From Limnanthes douglasii subsp. nivea (lineage: Eukaryota > Streptophyta > Magnoliopsida > Brassicales > Limnanthaceae): a stretch of 64,000 nucleotides of DNA. Shown here in pieces: positions 34,978 through 45,950 of the stretch (position 1 is the first letter of the stretch; every line of letters starts with the position of its first letter). A program made the translations under genes and the position numbers. Under the pieces are notes generated by a model. That model was not told the origin of the DNA and made no database searches. It was given only the letters and a program-made list of their open reading frames with translations. The stretch covers positions 120,040,771 to 120,104,770 of the forward strand of contig JAUPFV010000001.1 in assembly GCA_036936605.1 (NCBI GenBank). Direction: 5' to 3'.

Positions 34978-37104
34978 CTAGACATCTTTCTCTCCGGATA
35001 CGGAGAATGATTTCCCATTGTAGGTCACCATGTTGGAGAAACTGGAGGGACGATAGGGACCTGCAAAATCATCATTCTCAAAATCATTAAAGTACAAACC
35101 AATGTCTTGAAGGGCACTGAGGTCCACTTCATCATTCCCTCCACCAGCAATCTCTCCGGACTGAAGGTCTGTTGGGATCTCCTCTTGCAAAGTAGGGTCA
35201 GTAGGGGTTGGTGTTAGTTGGATTTCTGAAGGACGAAGAATTACTTCTTCCCCCAGGGTGACCTTCTTCTTCTTAGCAGCTTTTTCATCATCGTTGGCCC
35301 TGCGCTTCCTGTCCTTTTTAGAGGGATTTTATGGGTTCTTTGACCGTCCAGCTTCCCTCACTATTTCAACTTCTTCTGCTTTTAGCAGAGCTGCATCAAT
35401 GCCCCCCTGATTCCCCCAACCAGTCCCTTCTGCAGCTGTTTAAGCCTGCTCTGTTGCAACCTTCTTCTTTTTGTTCTTCATTTTGCTTGGAGCTTTAGCC
35501 TTAGAAGGTAAGAACAGCTTGGAATCTTTGGCTTCTATCCTTTTCAGAATCACATCAGGAGGAGGAGGGTTGATTAGCTCTTCCCATGAAAGGGTTTCTC
35601 CGACATATGGTATTCCACAGGTGAGACCTCACAAAATTGCCCGATGTAAAGCAATTGTGGAAGGCATTCCCCCAGCGTCCCGAAGCCCGTGTATTGAGCT
35701 TTGCACAGGTCTTTTGCCCTTCTTCCAAATGGCTGGTGAACTCCTTCAGTAGAACTAAAGAGAATTAACAAACTAGTCAGAATAAGAAAGCTTATAATTT
35801 AAGAAGGAAAAGTTGTAGGACATGGAAAATAAAGAAAATTACCAGTGCTTTTCCACCTACTAGTCAACAAGCTAGGGTTGGTGTTGGCTTTAATTTTCGT
35901 GCCATTTTCCCATGTTCCACTAACGAATAGGAACTGTGTCCTTCAAGTTTTTTCGGACTCTAACAGGTCATCCACAACTTTAAAGTCGTTCCCCATGTTG
36001 TGGTGGTAGAATAGAATCCGATGGTTCTTGCCCAAGCTTGCTATAGCACCAAACTGCTCCATCGGAAGAGGGATCTTTGACAACTTGGATGCCATGATAC
36101 AGGCAAGGAGTGTGTACCAGGAATTAGGGCTTAACTGGCTGGAACAGAGTTTGACTAAATGAAATTACTTAACAATTTCTAGGTCTAGAGGGAACTGGAG
36201 TCCCCAGTTTAGTACTTTGGTGTACACTACCACCTCATTCAGTTTGCAGTCCACGGGGGTCTCCGGAGTAATTGGTGTCCTTACCTTTACAGACTCCGTA
36301 ATCCCCTATTTGGTTCGAATTCGTCCCAACTCAATAGTATGGGTGTAGATGTTGTTGATGTTTTGCAAAGTCAGCAAGTATTTGACACTCACGTGTTTGA
36401 AATCAGGGCCTACTTTACCCTATAAGTACTCCGGAAGCGAGTCCGGATGAGTCATACAAAAGTTTACCTTACTCTTCCCTTTCTTATTAGAAGCAGCATC
36501 TCTCATTTATCCTGATGCCTCGGTCTCGAAGGGGGCCTCTTCGATGCTATCTTTCATAATCTCTTCAATCACTGTAGAAGGTTTGCCAGTTGCCTTTGAG
36601 GAAGGATGTTTAGTTTCCTGCATTTAAAGTTGTTTGGGTGGTTGAGCGATTGTTGCCTTTGAAGGACTAGTGTCTGGTAGAGTTTTTTATCTGGAGGGCT
36701 TGGCCTGCAGGGCTGCTTTAGCTACCTCAGATCCGTAGGGTTTTGACATTGATGGTGTGGACTGGGTTTTGGTTTGGCGAGTTGTCCGGCGAGGGGTTAT
36801 CTTCTTCGGTGATTTTTCTGTGTCAGATTCCATAGCTATAAATGGCGAGAATTTTCTTGTGCTTGAAATGTCTTTTTCCTTAGAGACAGGGTGTTGAGAC
36901 TCTTGTACAAAAGAACCAGAAGGGAGGGTGAAAGGTTTTTTTAAATGAAAGTCGTTTGAGTCTAGGGTTTTTGGATGAGGATGACCCTTGATCGGCGTCC
37001 TGAGTTGGCTGACTGATTTTCTTGCCGGGAGAAACGGGGAGGCCGGCGGCGATGCGGTTCTCTCTCTCTACCTTCCTTGCTCTCTCTAACTCTGACATAT
37101 TCAA
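34978..37104 (-). pseudogene. T3 additional ORF, antisense (PF04195-like)
   Basis: The start is at 37104-37102 (MNMSELERARKVERENRIAA, with a Gly/Ser/Lys-rich tail to about 36880). The PF04195-like domain spans about 36440-35930: ...VNYLLTLQNINNIYTHT-like text, VVVYTKVLNWGLQFPLDLE, LGKNHRILFYHHNMGND, and FLFVSGTWENG near 35920-35950. Basic and proline-rich pieces follow. The end (35190-34978) is an acidic stretch with DLSALQDIGLYFNDFEND. Frames change several times. It is oriented against gag-pol and sits between pol and the 3' LTR, as in T1, T2 and T4. Whether it is expressed from its own promoter is not shown. Confidence 0.78.
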
Positions 37105-37228
37105 CCAACCACCTTTAACTAAAGCGTTTCTGCTGTGAACATATAATCTCTCAAGAACAATTTGATGGTGAAGATGAATTTTTCTCTGTGAAAGATTTGA
37201 GTGTGGAAGACAATGAAATAGTAAAAGA

Positions 37229-37230
<2 letters not shown>

Positions 37231-37273
<43 letters not shown>
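37231..37273. repeat. (TA)n microsatellite upstream of T3 extra ORF
   Basis: About 43 bp of pure TA, 127 bp upstream of the extra ORF start. On the minus strand it would lie where a TATA element could act. 37274-37590 has a G-box-like gacacgtgtc near 37436 and no gene. Confidence 0.9.
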
Positions 37274-37274
<1 letters not shown>

Positions 37275-37590
37275 CAGTAAAAACCAGTAGTTACCAAGGA
37301 GAAGTTGAAAGGGGTTTTTTGCAATGATTAAAGGATGCGCAAACGTGTGAAAAATCAAAACCTAGGTAACTTTCTAGACCTACTGGGTGCGCCGATCTAG
37401 AAAGAATAACGGCTGGTAGGTCAAACCAAATACTGACACGTGTCCCATGATCCAAAAAGAAACTCTTAAAATTCGAACTGGGTTGGTGTTGAAAATAAGC
37501 TTCTTAATTCAGAAAAAGTAAGCAGCTCTGATGAAATTGATATTGACTTGGTAGATTTTTTAGCCCTACTAAAGATATTTTGCAAGGCTA

Positions 37591-37607
37591 GAAAAAGGGG
37601 CTACTAA
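37591..37607 (+). other. T3 polypurine tract
   Basis: gaaaaagggg followed by ctactaa, directly before the 3' LTR. Expected plus-strand primer for reverse transcription. Confidence 0.7.
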
Positions 37608-37972
37608 TGAGTTTGGATATTACAGTCACAGCTTACCAATTAATCCAGACATGGGTAATTCGGGCCATATCACTCCACTATAAAATCTGAATCGGACAAA
37701 TGTGAACACCTTTTGACTAAGCTATTTGCTAATCTACTTAAAAAATAATGGGTCCTTAAACTCGATCCGGTTTCACAACTTGACCCGGTAAGCCCGTGTG
37801 GGTTATTAATTAAAAGTATAAATATCCCAACCACTCTCGTTAATGAGGGTGATCAACATTTAATACAAACATGCTACTTATTTATCTCACTACTCCTCAC
37901 ACTAAACAAAAATACCTCAAACTTACTAAAACACTTTACCAAACTACCCCCAGCCCAAAATAAACCAAACCA
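37608..37972 (+). repeat. T3 3' LTR
   Basis: Starts tgagtttggatattacag and ends aaaataaaccaaacca. 365 bp against 363 bp for the 5' copy. The flank gtcgtagttga repeats the left flank gtcgtcgttga with one mismatch. Confidence 0.92.
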
Positions 37973-39840
37973 GTCGTAGTTGAAAGTAAGGTCCGCTACA
38001 CGAAATCTGTAATTATGATCCGAGGAAGCTTCAATAGTTTGCACTTCGTGGTCGACCCTTATTCTTTTGTTCGACTTTCTGTGATGGACTATCTCGGAGT
38101 TTCCTCCACAATATTGAAGAGAGATGGCAAGCTTCCAAGGATACCTGAGACTGAATTCCTGGCTACCTCGGATTGTCCTTCGTTAACAGCATGCAGTGAT
38201 GGCAGAGCGTCAGTCCATAAGTCGTCGATTATCTCGGAATGCCCCCATCAATGGTAAACAACCACTGTTGTTTCCATGCATATGTCTGTTAATCTTTGAG
38301 GGGCTTGTCCTCGGTAAGCGCACGTGTTTCTTCCCTCGACTAAGTTTGGTGACGACGGTCTTGCTGCTTAATGAATTGGACGAGCTCATGATTGTCTATC
38401 ACTCTTTAAATTTCCTCTCTGAGCTGTCAGCATTCGCCAGTTGTGTGGCCATAGTTATTATGATAGGAGCAGAAATTCATACCTGGTCGCTTAAACCTTG
38501 GAGCACTCATTACTCGCGAGGTCTGGTACTATGTTCTTCCATAGAGGGGTTTTCATAGTACATTATTCGACGAGTGTTATCCCGGCGAGGCCCGTTATCA
38601 GTATTTTTGTAGTTGTATGATCCTACCTTAGGATCAGAACCATGCCTACCCGGTGAGTCCCGTATCCTTGTATCATCCACTCTGATGAACGTATCTACTC
38701 GGCCTAAAAGATCTCCTATATTTTCCGTCGGGAATCTGATCAGGTTAGCGTACAGTTCTCCTCGCCAATCGAGGCCTATCTTGAGGGATGCAAAAACAAT
38801 ATTTTCCTCTAGATCTGGAAAAGTATTCATAGAGTGGACAAAATATTTAACATAACTTTTCAAATACTCACCTCGCTTTTGATACAAATCCAAAATTGAA
38901 TCTCGCTCCCGTCACAGTTCCTTATTGTCGACGAATCTTTCTCTGAACGCTCTCCACATGCCCGCAAAATTGTAAATAGATCATTTGGGTAAACTGCTGA
39001 AACATTCCATTGTGTTAACCTTAAGAGTCATGAAAAGAGCTCGGCAGAGCATAGCATCGTCGGGGTTAAAGGCCATTATCATATTGCTAAATTGCTCCAG
39101 ATGTTTTTTTGGGTTCCCCGTTCCATAATAGGATTCCATTCTGAAATGGTCAAATTTCCTCGGTATTTGGGTTTCAAGGATTCTTTCCACGAATGGAGAC
39201 TCTTTGAGAACATAGACGGACAGTTTCGGTTGCACTTGATTATAATGCACGTCATCGTCCTCCCTAGTCATTTTTTACGCACTGGATCGTGTCTCGTGGC
39301 GTGGTTCCTACTCTTTAGAGAGATTTTTGCCTCCATTATCGCCTTCTCCTTCTACCTTGCCCTCACGTTTTGAGGATCGATCTCCCCGGTTAGCCCGACT
39401 GGCCTCAGGTTCAGACGGGTGGTTCACCTTGCTAGTTCCTCGTATTTTTGTCGTTAACGTATGCAAAGCATCATTTGTTCTTGCTATGGTGGCGTGCATG
39501 TCCTTATCTCTCGCGTCCTGTTTAAAGCTACCCTAAGTTGTTCTTGCCGTAAGTTCTGGAGTTGTTGTTCCAATCGTTGGACCGTTGGTAAGGCCACTGG
39601 ATTATCGGCTACTGTATCCTGGTCACCGGGGATGGCTGCATTTATTTGGGGCACGATTCATGTTCCGATGATGATGGTTGATTGTCCTGCCTAGGGTGCG
39701 ATGTCGGTGTGGATTGCTTCTGCCATGTCAGGGTTGGTGGTCGTGATAGGAAGTTGCAGAACTGGCTATACCGGCGGGTTCGCCGCTACTCTCCGATGGA
39801 CCGTTGCTCCGCTTTTCTCTGGAATATCTCTCTCAGTCCC
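37973..39840 (-). pseudogene. T4 Gag and start of protease
   Basis: On the minus strand an N-terminal region (39840-39300) is rich in Ala/Gln and then charged (SSKREGKVEGEGDNGGK). The capsid core is at 39271-38600: RKFDHFRMESYYGTGNPKKH, NPDDAMLCRALFMTLK, RFVDNKEL, YLKSYVKYFVHSMNTFPDLE. An Arg/Asp-rich linker comes next, then a zinc-knuckle-like FCSYHNNYGHTTGEC at about 38490-38445. The frame then runs toward the protease and is cut by T3 at 37972. The core residues differ from T1-T3, so this is a distinct family. Stops at several points. Confidence 0.85.
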
Positions 39841-39887
39841 TGACTAGTTACTACCATGGTTGAGAATTTTTACTTCTATTTTTTTTC

Positions 39888-39910
39888 TTACCCACGGACG
39901 GTGGTAAATT
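39888..39910 (-). other. T4 primer-binding site
   Basis: The minus strand reads aatttaccaccgtccgtggg right after the LTR end. It resembles the GGCGCCGTC.GTGGGAA type found in other Tat elements, with changes. Confidence 0.6.
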
Positions 39911-40583
39911 TGTTATGAGAAATTATAACAAAGATAATGCCAAGTAGTCAATTTATTAATCACAGAAGAGAAGTTACCTTATGTTTTGGTTTATCTGCCT
40001 ATTTATACCTCCCTTGACAGTTTACAGGCATTTACAAGATATATAACTGCACTAATAATGCTCTTAGCTTTACATTTATGACGTGGAACCTAAATTAATG
40101 GCCATTACTTTAGTGGGATGACTGAGTAATCAATGTTTCTAAAATGTTTCCTTATTTTTCCTTTTAAAAGTGGGCCTCGGTCGGTTTCATCTGTGTTATA
40201 AGTCGAGCGGTGCTCCATTTTCTATTCCTCTGCTCGGTTATGACCTTTTCTCAACTCTATCTTTTCCCGATGAAGGCATAGTCAATTCTATTCGTCCTCG
40301 TCCTTCTTCTACTATGCTCGATGAGTTTTCTACTCAATCTGATTTTGTTTCTCTACTTCGCTCAATGGGGTGTCTCGTTTACTCGTACTTATTTTCCTCA
40401 TCAGGCATCAGGCATCGGTCAATGTCATTGTTTATTTGATTATTCTTCCATCACATTTCCTTTATGCATATGCCCCTCGGTTAGGCCTCGACATAACTAC
40501 ATATTATCGTCGTCTTTGCCCATAGCTTCAACATGCTCTGTATTTTGCGATAGCTAGCTCGGTTTGGATTTTACCATGCATCA
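39911..40583 (-). repeat. T4 candidate 5' LTR
   Basis: On the minus strand it would begin tgatgcatggtaaaatcc (40583) and end ttctcataaca (39911), next to the primer-binding site. A TATA-like gaggtataaatagg is at about 40015-40002. No partner LTR exists in the window, so the outer limit is a guess based on the TG start and on recognisable C2 sequence beginning near 40600. Confidence 0.6.
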
Positions 40584-40599
40584 ACCATCTTCACTTATT

Positions 40600-41418
40600 T
40601 CTACATTATCAATTATAGTAGTCAGTGATTGGCCTCTTATCATATATGACCTTGTACAAAATTGAGCATACATCATACTCCCTACTATGAAGTATATAAG
40701 ATTTTTTAGATTTCCACAATCTCAAATTTATGATTGGACATGGACTTCATTTGTCTTCTTTTACAATAAGAGTATTCAAAGGATTATTAATTGTAATCTC
40801 ATAACATTACAACATACATTATATATATGGCTTTCAACGTGAACAATCTCGATGAATCTGTATTCCTAATACAAAAGTATCATCGCCAAGATCTTTCTTA
40901 TTGAATTTATTGGGCATAAATCTCTTTTAATATGTCCTTATAATTTATGGTCAGAAATATGGCCTCAACATACAACATTAAAAATTTAACTTACTCTCGC
41001 TGAATTTTTTATACACACATTCCTCAGCGGGTTTATTCAAAACTAAAGCAGAATATTACTCTAAGGAACCTATGGTACCATTATCAAGAAACATGTTTGA
41101 GCCAATAGATGTATCACCTTAAGTTTTCATACCATTGACTTTGAATCATCAATTAAAAATTTCTCAAGATTCACCATATAGATCGTTTCCTCAATATCAC
41201 TATTAAGAAAAAATAGTGTGAATATTTACTTAATGAATCTATGGGTCAAAGTGTGCAACTAGTTTGATGATTTTCCTCAAAGAATCATTTGATGAAACGA
41301 GAATATATATTTAAACTCCGTCCTTTCATTCTGTGTATAACCTTTTACAATAAGTCACACTTTATGTCTCTCTATATTACCTTTGGAACTCTATTTACAA
41401 ATCCACTTACATCCAATC
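40600..41418 (-). pseudogene. C2 reverse transcriptase remnant
   Basis: On the minus strand ECVYKKFSESKLNF lies near 41060-41020, followed by a degenerate palm box, then RFMPNKFNKKDLGDDTFVLG and IQIHRDCSR near 40910-40830. These match the palm and the segment after it in copia RT. The YVDD box is not preserved. Homology fades below about 40800, near the T4 boundary. Confidence 0.78.
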
Positions 41419-41768
41419 TGATGTAGCCCAGAAAGTCCAAACAAAAGCCTTGTTTATTTTATTTTATTTTATTCAAATATCTTATGTATTTAAATCAAAT
41501 CTAATTATATTAAGATTTTATTTTATTTTATTTTATTTTATTTTATTCTAAAATATTTATTTTATTTCCTTGTATTATAATTTAGGGTTTTGAGAATCTC
41601 ATATATAAAGCCTCATATGCCTTAAGTTATTTTAAGTTTTTGGAATAATATATTTTTATCTTTGAAAATTTCAGTCTTTGTTACCTTTAGATTAGGGTTT
41701 CATCATGTTACCCTTGAATTAGGGTTTCATCTATCGTTGATTCTTCTTCTATTTTCGCTGCGTCATCA
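41419..41768 (+). repeat. Three-LTR element: first LTR
   Basis: tgatgtagcccagaaagtcc to gctgcgtcatca, with TTTTA pentanucleotide runs and a TATA-like catatataaagcctc. The primer-binding site ttggtatcagagcc starts at 41771. Confidence 0.92.
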
Positions 41769-42725
41769 GTTTGGTATCAGAGCCTCAGTTCCTGCTATGG
41801 GGAAGCATGTTTCTAAAGCCCGACTATTCTGATTCAAGGTTTAAAGAAGAGAACAACACACATGGTCATGAAGATCGGGAAAATAGTTTGAGTATGAGGG
41901 GGCATACCAACCGTTCCAATGTCGATCGTATTGACTGGTTACTGAAGGAGTTTAAATTGGCTACCAATCGTCGAATCAAGGTAAAAATTGCTTATCGAGA
42001 TGTTGTCCCATGCTATGAAAAAAATTTCAAAACCATCTTTTTTTCATCAACTGTGATGAGTCCGAATTTTGCACGCTCCCCGGACAAGGATAGATCGGTC
42101 CAAGGCCTCTGGACCGGACAGATCATACGAACCGGACAGATCGTTTTGAACACTATGACCATAGGACTGTTCGAACTATGACTAAAGTACTAAAAAACCT
42201 AAACACTTCTTGACTAAGCTACTTGCTCTCCTACTTAGAGCTCATGGGTCTTTGAACATGACCCGGGTCCATTAAACATGACCCGAAAGCCCATAAGGGC
42301 CCAAACATCAGGGTATAAATACCCAACCACCTGCATTAACTATGGGTAATGAGAATTATCTGCTACCAAACTGCTTAATTATCTCTCTACTCTCTACTTT
42401 AAACACTTAAACACCCACACACCACCATAAAACACCAACTGAAATTACCAGCCTACCCTCAGGCAATTATTATACACACCAAACTGGACATGGGGATGTT
42501 GTCTTCAGGCTATGAAAAGGTTTTCGAAATTATTTTTTTTCATCAACCGGATGGCTTCAATATGACTTCGAATAAGGAACACTCGAGAAGAATTATCTTA
42601 TTCCAATAAGGTCAACAGTTATAATTCTCAATGTAACGATTGAATAAAATAAAATAAATAATTTAGGTTCTTAATGGTGATGGTGCTGTGAATTCGAGGA
42701 CGAATTCTTGTCAACCAGGAGAGGA
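41769..42725 (+). pseudogene. First internal region, split by solo LTR S2
   Basis: A short frame from about 41771 includes FKEENNTHGHEDRENSLSMR and WLLKEFKLATNRRIKVKIAY before being cut by S2 at 42054. After S2 it continues to the non-coding end with ggtcaacagttataattctc and a region before the LTR that contains caggagaggata. It aligns with the second internal region apart from S2. No catalytic domain. Confidence 0.75.
42054..42481 (+). repeat. S2: solo gypsy LTR (428 bp)
   Basis: Starts tgatgagtccgaattttgc and ends attatacacacca. It is flanked by an exact 5-bp duplication, aactg (42049-42053 and 42482-42486). The second internal region at about 43330-43365 shows the unoccupied site (catcaactggacatgg), which proves the insertion. 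It has the gggtataaatacccaacc TATA region and the ttgactaagct block shared with S1 and T3. It contains several 'ccggaca' motifs near its start (42079-42130). Confidence 0.97.
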
Positions 42726-43065
42726 TAATGTAGCCCAGAATGTCCAATCAAAAGCCTTTTTAATTTTATTTTAGTTTATTCAAATATAATATGTATTTAA
42801 ATCAAATCTAATTATATTAAGATTTTATTTTATTTTATTTTATTTTAAAATATTTATTTTCTTTCCTTGTGTTATAATTTAGGGTTTTAAGAAGCTCTTA
42901 TATAAAGCCTCATATGCCTTAAGTTATTTTAAGTTTTTGGAATAATATATCTTTATCTCTGAAAATTTCAATCTTTGTTACCCTTAGATTAGGGTTTCAT
43001 CATGTTACTCTTGAATTAGGGTTTCATCTATCGTTGCTTCTTCTTCTATTTCCGCTGTGTCATCA
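42726..43065 (+). repeat. Three-LTR element: middle LTR
   Basis: taatgtagcccagaatgtcc (TG changed to TA) to gctgtgtcatca. Followed by gtttggtatcagagcctcag. Confidence 0.92.
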
Positions 43066-43591
43066 GTTTGGTATCAGAGCCTCAGTTCCGGCTACGGGTC
43101 AAGCATATTTTCTGAATCCTGATTTCACCTGATTCAAGGTTTAAAAAAGAGAACAACACACGTGGTCATGAAGATCGGAAAGATCGTTTGAGTATGAGGG
43201 GGCATACCAATCGTTTCAATGACGATCGTATTGAGCGGTTACTGAAGGAGTTTAAATTGGCTACCAATCGTCCAATCAAGGTAAAAATTGCTTATCGAGA
43301 TGCTGCCTCAGGCTATGAAGAGGTTTTCAAAACCATTTTTTTCATCAACTGGACATGGGGATGTTGTCTTCAGGCTATGAAAAGGTTTTCGAAACTATTT
43401 TTTTCCTTCAATTGGATGGCTTCAATGTGACTTCGAATAAGCAACACTCGAGAAAAATTTATCTTATTCTGATAAGGTCAACAATTATAATTCCCAATGT
43501 AACGATTGAATAAAATAAAATAAATAATTTGGGTTCTTGATGGTGATAGTGCTGTGAATTCGAGGACAAATTCTTGTCAACCAGGAGAGGA
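43066..43591 (+). pseudogene. Second internal region with the empty S2 site
   Basis: It keeps SMRGHTNRFNDDRIERLLKE and KVKIAYRDAASGYEEVFKTI, then a tandem duplication of about 54 bp ('caggctatgaagaggttttc' and 'caggctatgaaaaggttttc'). The rest is non-coding. It is the undisturbed counterpart of the first internal region. Confidence 0.75.
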
Positions 43592-43926
43592 TGATGTAGC
43601 CCAGAAAGTCCAAACAAAAGCCTTGTTTATTTTATTTTATTTTATTCAAATATCTTATGTATTTAAATCAAATCTAATTATATTAAGATTTTATTTTATT
43701 TTATTTTAAAATATTTATTTTATTTCTTTGTATTATAATTTAGGGTTTCGAGAAGCTCTTATATAAACCCTCATATGCCTTAAGTTATTTTAAGTTTTTG
43801 GAATAATAGATTTTTATCTTTGAAAATTTCAGTCTTTGTTACCCTTAGATTATGGTTTCATCATGTTACCCTTGAATTAGGGTTTCATCTATCGTTGTTT
43901 CTTCTTCTATTTCCGCTGCGTCATCA
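43592..43926 (+). repeat. Three-LTR element: last LTR
   Basis: tgatgtagcccagaaagtcc to gctgcgtcatca, followed by the target duplication caatc. Confidence 0.93.
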
Positions 43927-43931
43927 CAATC

Positions 43932-45950
43932 AACTTATTTCTTGTAGGTAATGGGACAAGCTCACAAACTTCTCTATCTTACAACAACTCATACTTCTTT
44001 ACAGAATGTTAGTCCATATTTGATAATCAAAAATCTTAATGACTTCACATACACACGATGGAGTATTTACCATTATGACACATGAATATTCATATTCTTG
44101 AAGATATACTATATAATCCGAAGATATAACATTCTTATTTTCTCTAGCAAACCTTATTAAGGGTAATGTTTATTTAGTTTGCACTTCTTGAGGATACAGA
44201 GTTGGATCCTCACGAATAATTTCAGTTTGATCCCCATGTGAAATATTATTTTGAGTATCTTCATGTTTTGATGGGACCAAATCATATGATATCTTAGTAC
44301 TTTTATTAGATATTTCACATCGAACATTTGTTCTATTTTGAGTATTTTCATATTCTAACGATACTTATATAATTGTAAACCAATCATATGACACATGAGT
44401 ATACTCATTAGAACCTTCATGAATCTTATAGATTCTTATTCAAAATAAATATTTTTCCTAAATTATCCTCCCCTCAAACTCAACATCCTCAAAGAACTTT
44501 GTAGTTCAAATATCATATATACTTTTAGTTGATGGGTCGTAAAAGTTAAAGCCCTTTGAAAGTTCTATATATCCAGTGAAATGATAACTATCCGTCTTAG
44601 GGGAAAAATTATTTTCATCCAACCTATAAGGATTTACTTCATGAAGACACCCCCAAACATATAGATGCTTTAAGCAAGTATTGTGTACAATTCAAAGTTC
44701 ATGTGGGGTCTTAATGGTTGATTTTTTTAACTATATTGTAAATATATTAAACACATTTGATGTATCACCCTAAAGTGATTGTGTTAGAGTTGAATACTTG
44801 AATGACTAATCATATTTCTCGGCATATCCTTAAACATACGGTTTAGTTGCTCAAATATGTCACTCAAGATGGAAGATCCTGCCATTGTATACTAAGAAAC
44901 TATATTGTACTCCTCTAGGTAATTTGCAATTGGTGTATGACATTGTTCACTCAGACTATTATAAACCATAATATTCGTCACCACGGTCATATTTCACTCA
45001 ATTAGTATTTTTACCAAGTTTTTGTTAACTTCGAACTTAAAATCTAAGAACGAACTACGTTTATCGTATAGATAGATATTCCACTATAGTTGCGGCTTCA
45101 AATTCTTAATGTACCCCACAAAAATATAGACATGAGTGGTTGTAGCCGTATCAACCCACCATTTGTTTTTTATAACTGAAACTAAATTGATTTTTGAACA
45201 GACCTTAGTTGTGAAATTTCCTTCAATTTTCTTATATATTTGGCACTTTTAACACACCCTTTTGAGATGTCACGATTTCTTGTAAAAGAAACATCGACCT
45301 GCAATAAATGTTTCCTTAGCTTTATTTGCTCATGAATTGGAAACCTTATCAACTATCTCATCACACTTTCTCTATAACTTACCATATTTACCTTAAGACT
45401 TTTTTGTTTCAAATTTTTCCCTTTTTGAGTAGTATAAAAAATCAATTTACTAATTTTCCATTTCTTATAGTGGTAGTTATAAAAAGTTTGAAAGCTTTTA
45501 AAATGCTGAGGAAACTATTGAATCGTGAACTGTATAACAACTTCCTCGAGAAGCTAAACCTTAAGTACCTTTAACTTTGAAAAGATCACTGAAATCCTTA
45601 GATTGTGTTCCATTATTATCCCATTGTAATGAAAATTTATGGTGAATACCAGACTCGTCAGCATCTGAAACTCCACCTTATTATTCCGGGAAAAATGTTT
45701 CTCAACTTTCTTGAGAAACGCCAAAGCTATTATCTGTTTTATCATTTGTAAACACAATCGATTTAACTTTTCTTATGCTTGAAATTGTTTATTCTCCTCA
45801 TAAGAACTATCTTCGGTGAGGGGAATGAGCTTATTAGTCCTTAATGACAGGTTAAAATTGTGACGGTTCGAATAAAATTCCATGTCATCTTTCGATTAAC
45901 AAAAATAAAACTAATCTAAAGTGAGAGGTTTATTTCCTAATGGGTTAAAA
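43932..45950 (-). pseudogene. C2 gag, protease and integrase
   Basis: Right to left: Gag (about 45910-45400; LKKVEKHFSRNNKVEFQML, then ISVIFSKLKVLKV), a zinc knuckle (CFFYKKS-HLKRVC, near 45290), the protease site WWVDTATTTH near 45160 (DSGAT type changed to DTATT), integrase near 44860-44640 (NRMFKDMPRNMISHSSI, later HLYVWGCLHEVNPYRLDENN), the domain after integrase (YDPSTKSIYDI), and the acidic linker with SSDYIVYLQEYEY near 44110. The order is that of Ty1/copia polyproteins. Stops are frequent and the DDE core between the protease and KDMPRNM is largely missing. Confidence 0.82.

Larger units (their letters stand above)
28593..37972 (+). mobile_element. T3: complete Tat-lineage gypsy element with both LTRs
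   Basis: The element is 9380 bp: 5' LTR 28593-28955, internal region 28956-37607, 3' LTR 37608-37972. Order: primer-binding site, gag, protease, RT, RNase H, second RNase H, integrase, conserved block, antisense extra ORF, polypurine tract. The LTRs differ at roughly 28-30 positions by eye (about 92% identity), so the insertion is not recent. Flanks carry gtcgtcgttga (28582-28592) and gtcgtagttga (37973-37983). All domains are present, but stops, a frameshift in gag and a 10-residue RT gap make this copy defective. It lies within the protease of T4. Confidence 0.93.
22600..40583 (-). mobile_element. T4: Tat-lineage gypsy element, interrupted by T3, integrase and 3' LTR missing
   Basis: On the minus strand: candidate 5' LTR (39911-40583), primer-binding site, gag (39840-38430), protease split by T3 at 37973 / 28592, RT, RNase H, second RNase H, linker, then the opposite-strand extra ORF. 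The gag side and the pol side join in the correct order across T3, which proves nesting. Element T4 itself sits in the RT region of copia element C2. The 3' LTR is absent and the left limit is approximate. Its gag, protease and primer-binding site differ clearly from T1-T3, so it is a separate family. Confidence 0.85.
41419..43926 (+). mobile_element. Non-autonomous LTR element with three LTRs (LTR-int-LTR-int-LTR)
   Basis: Three closely similar LTRs (41419-41768, 42726-43065, 43592-43926) alternate with two short internal regions. The whole is flanked by an exact 5-bp duplication, caatc (41414-41418 and 43927-43931), so it inserted, or recombined after insertion, as one unit. Each of the first two LTRs is followed by a primer-binding site of the initiator-Met type (tttggtatcagagcctcagt). 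The internal regions encode only short remnants (MRGHTNRSNVDRIDWLLKEF and similar) and no enzymes, so it needed proteins from another element. The end of each internal region (cgaggacgaattcttgtcaa) resembles that of the element at 58927-61031. Confidence 0.93.
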
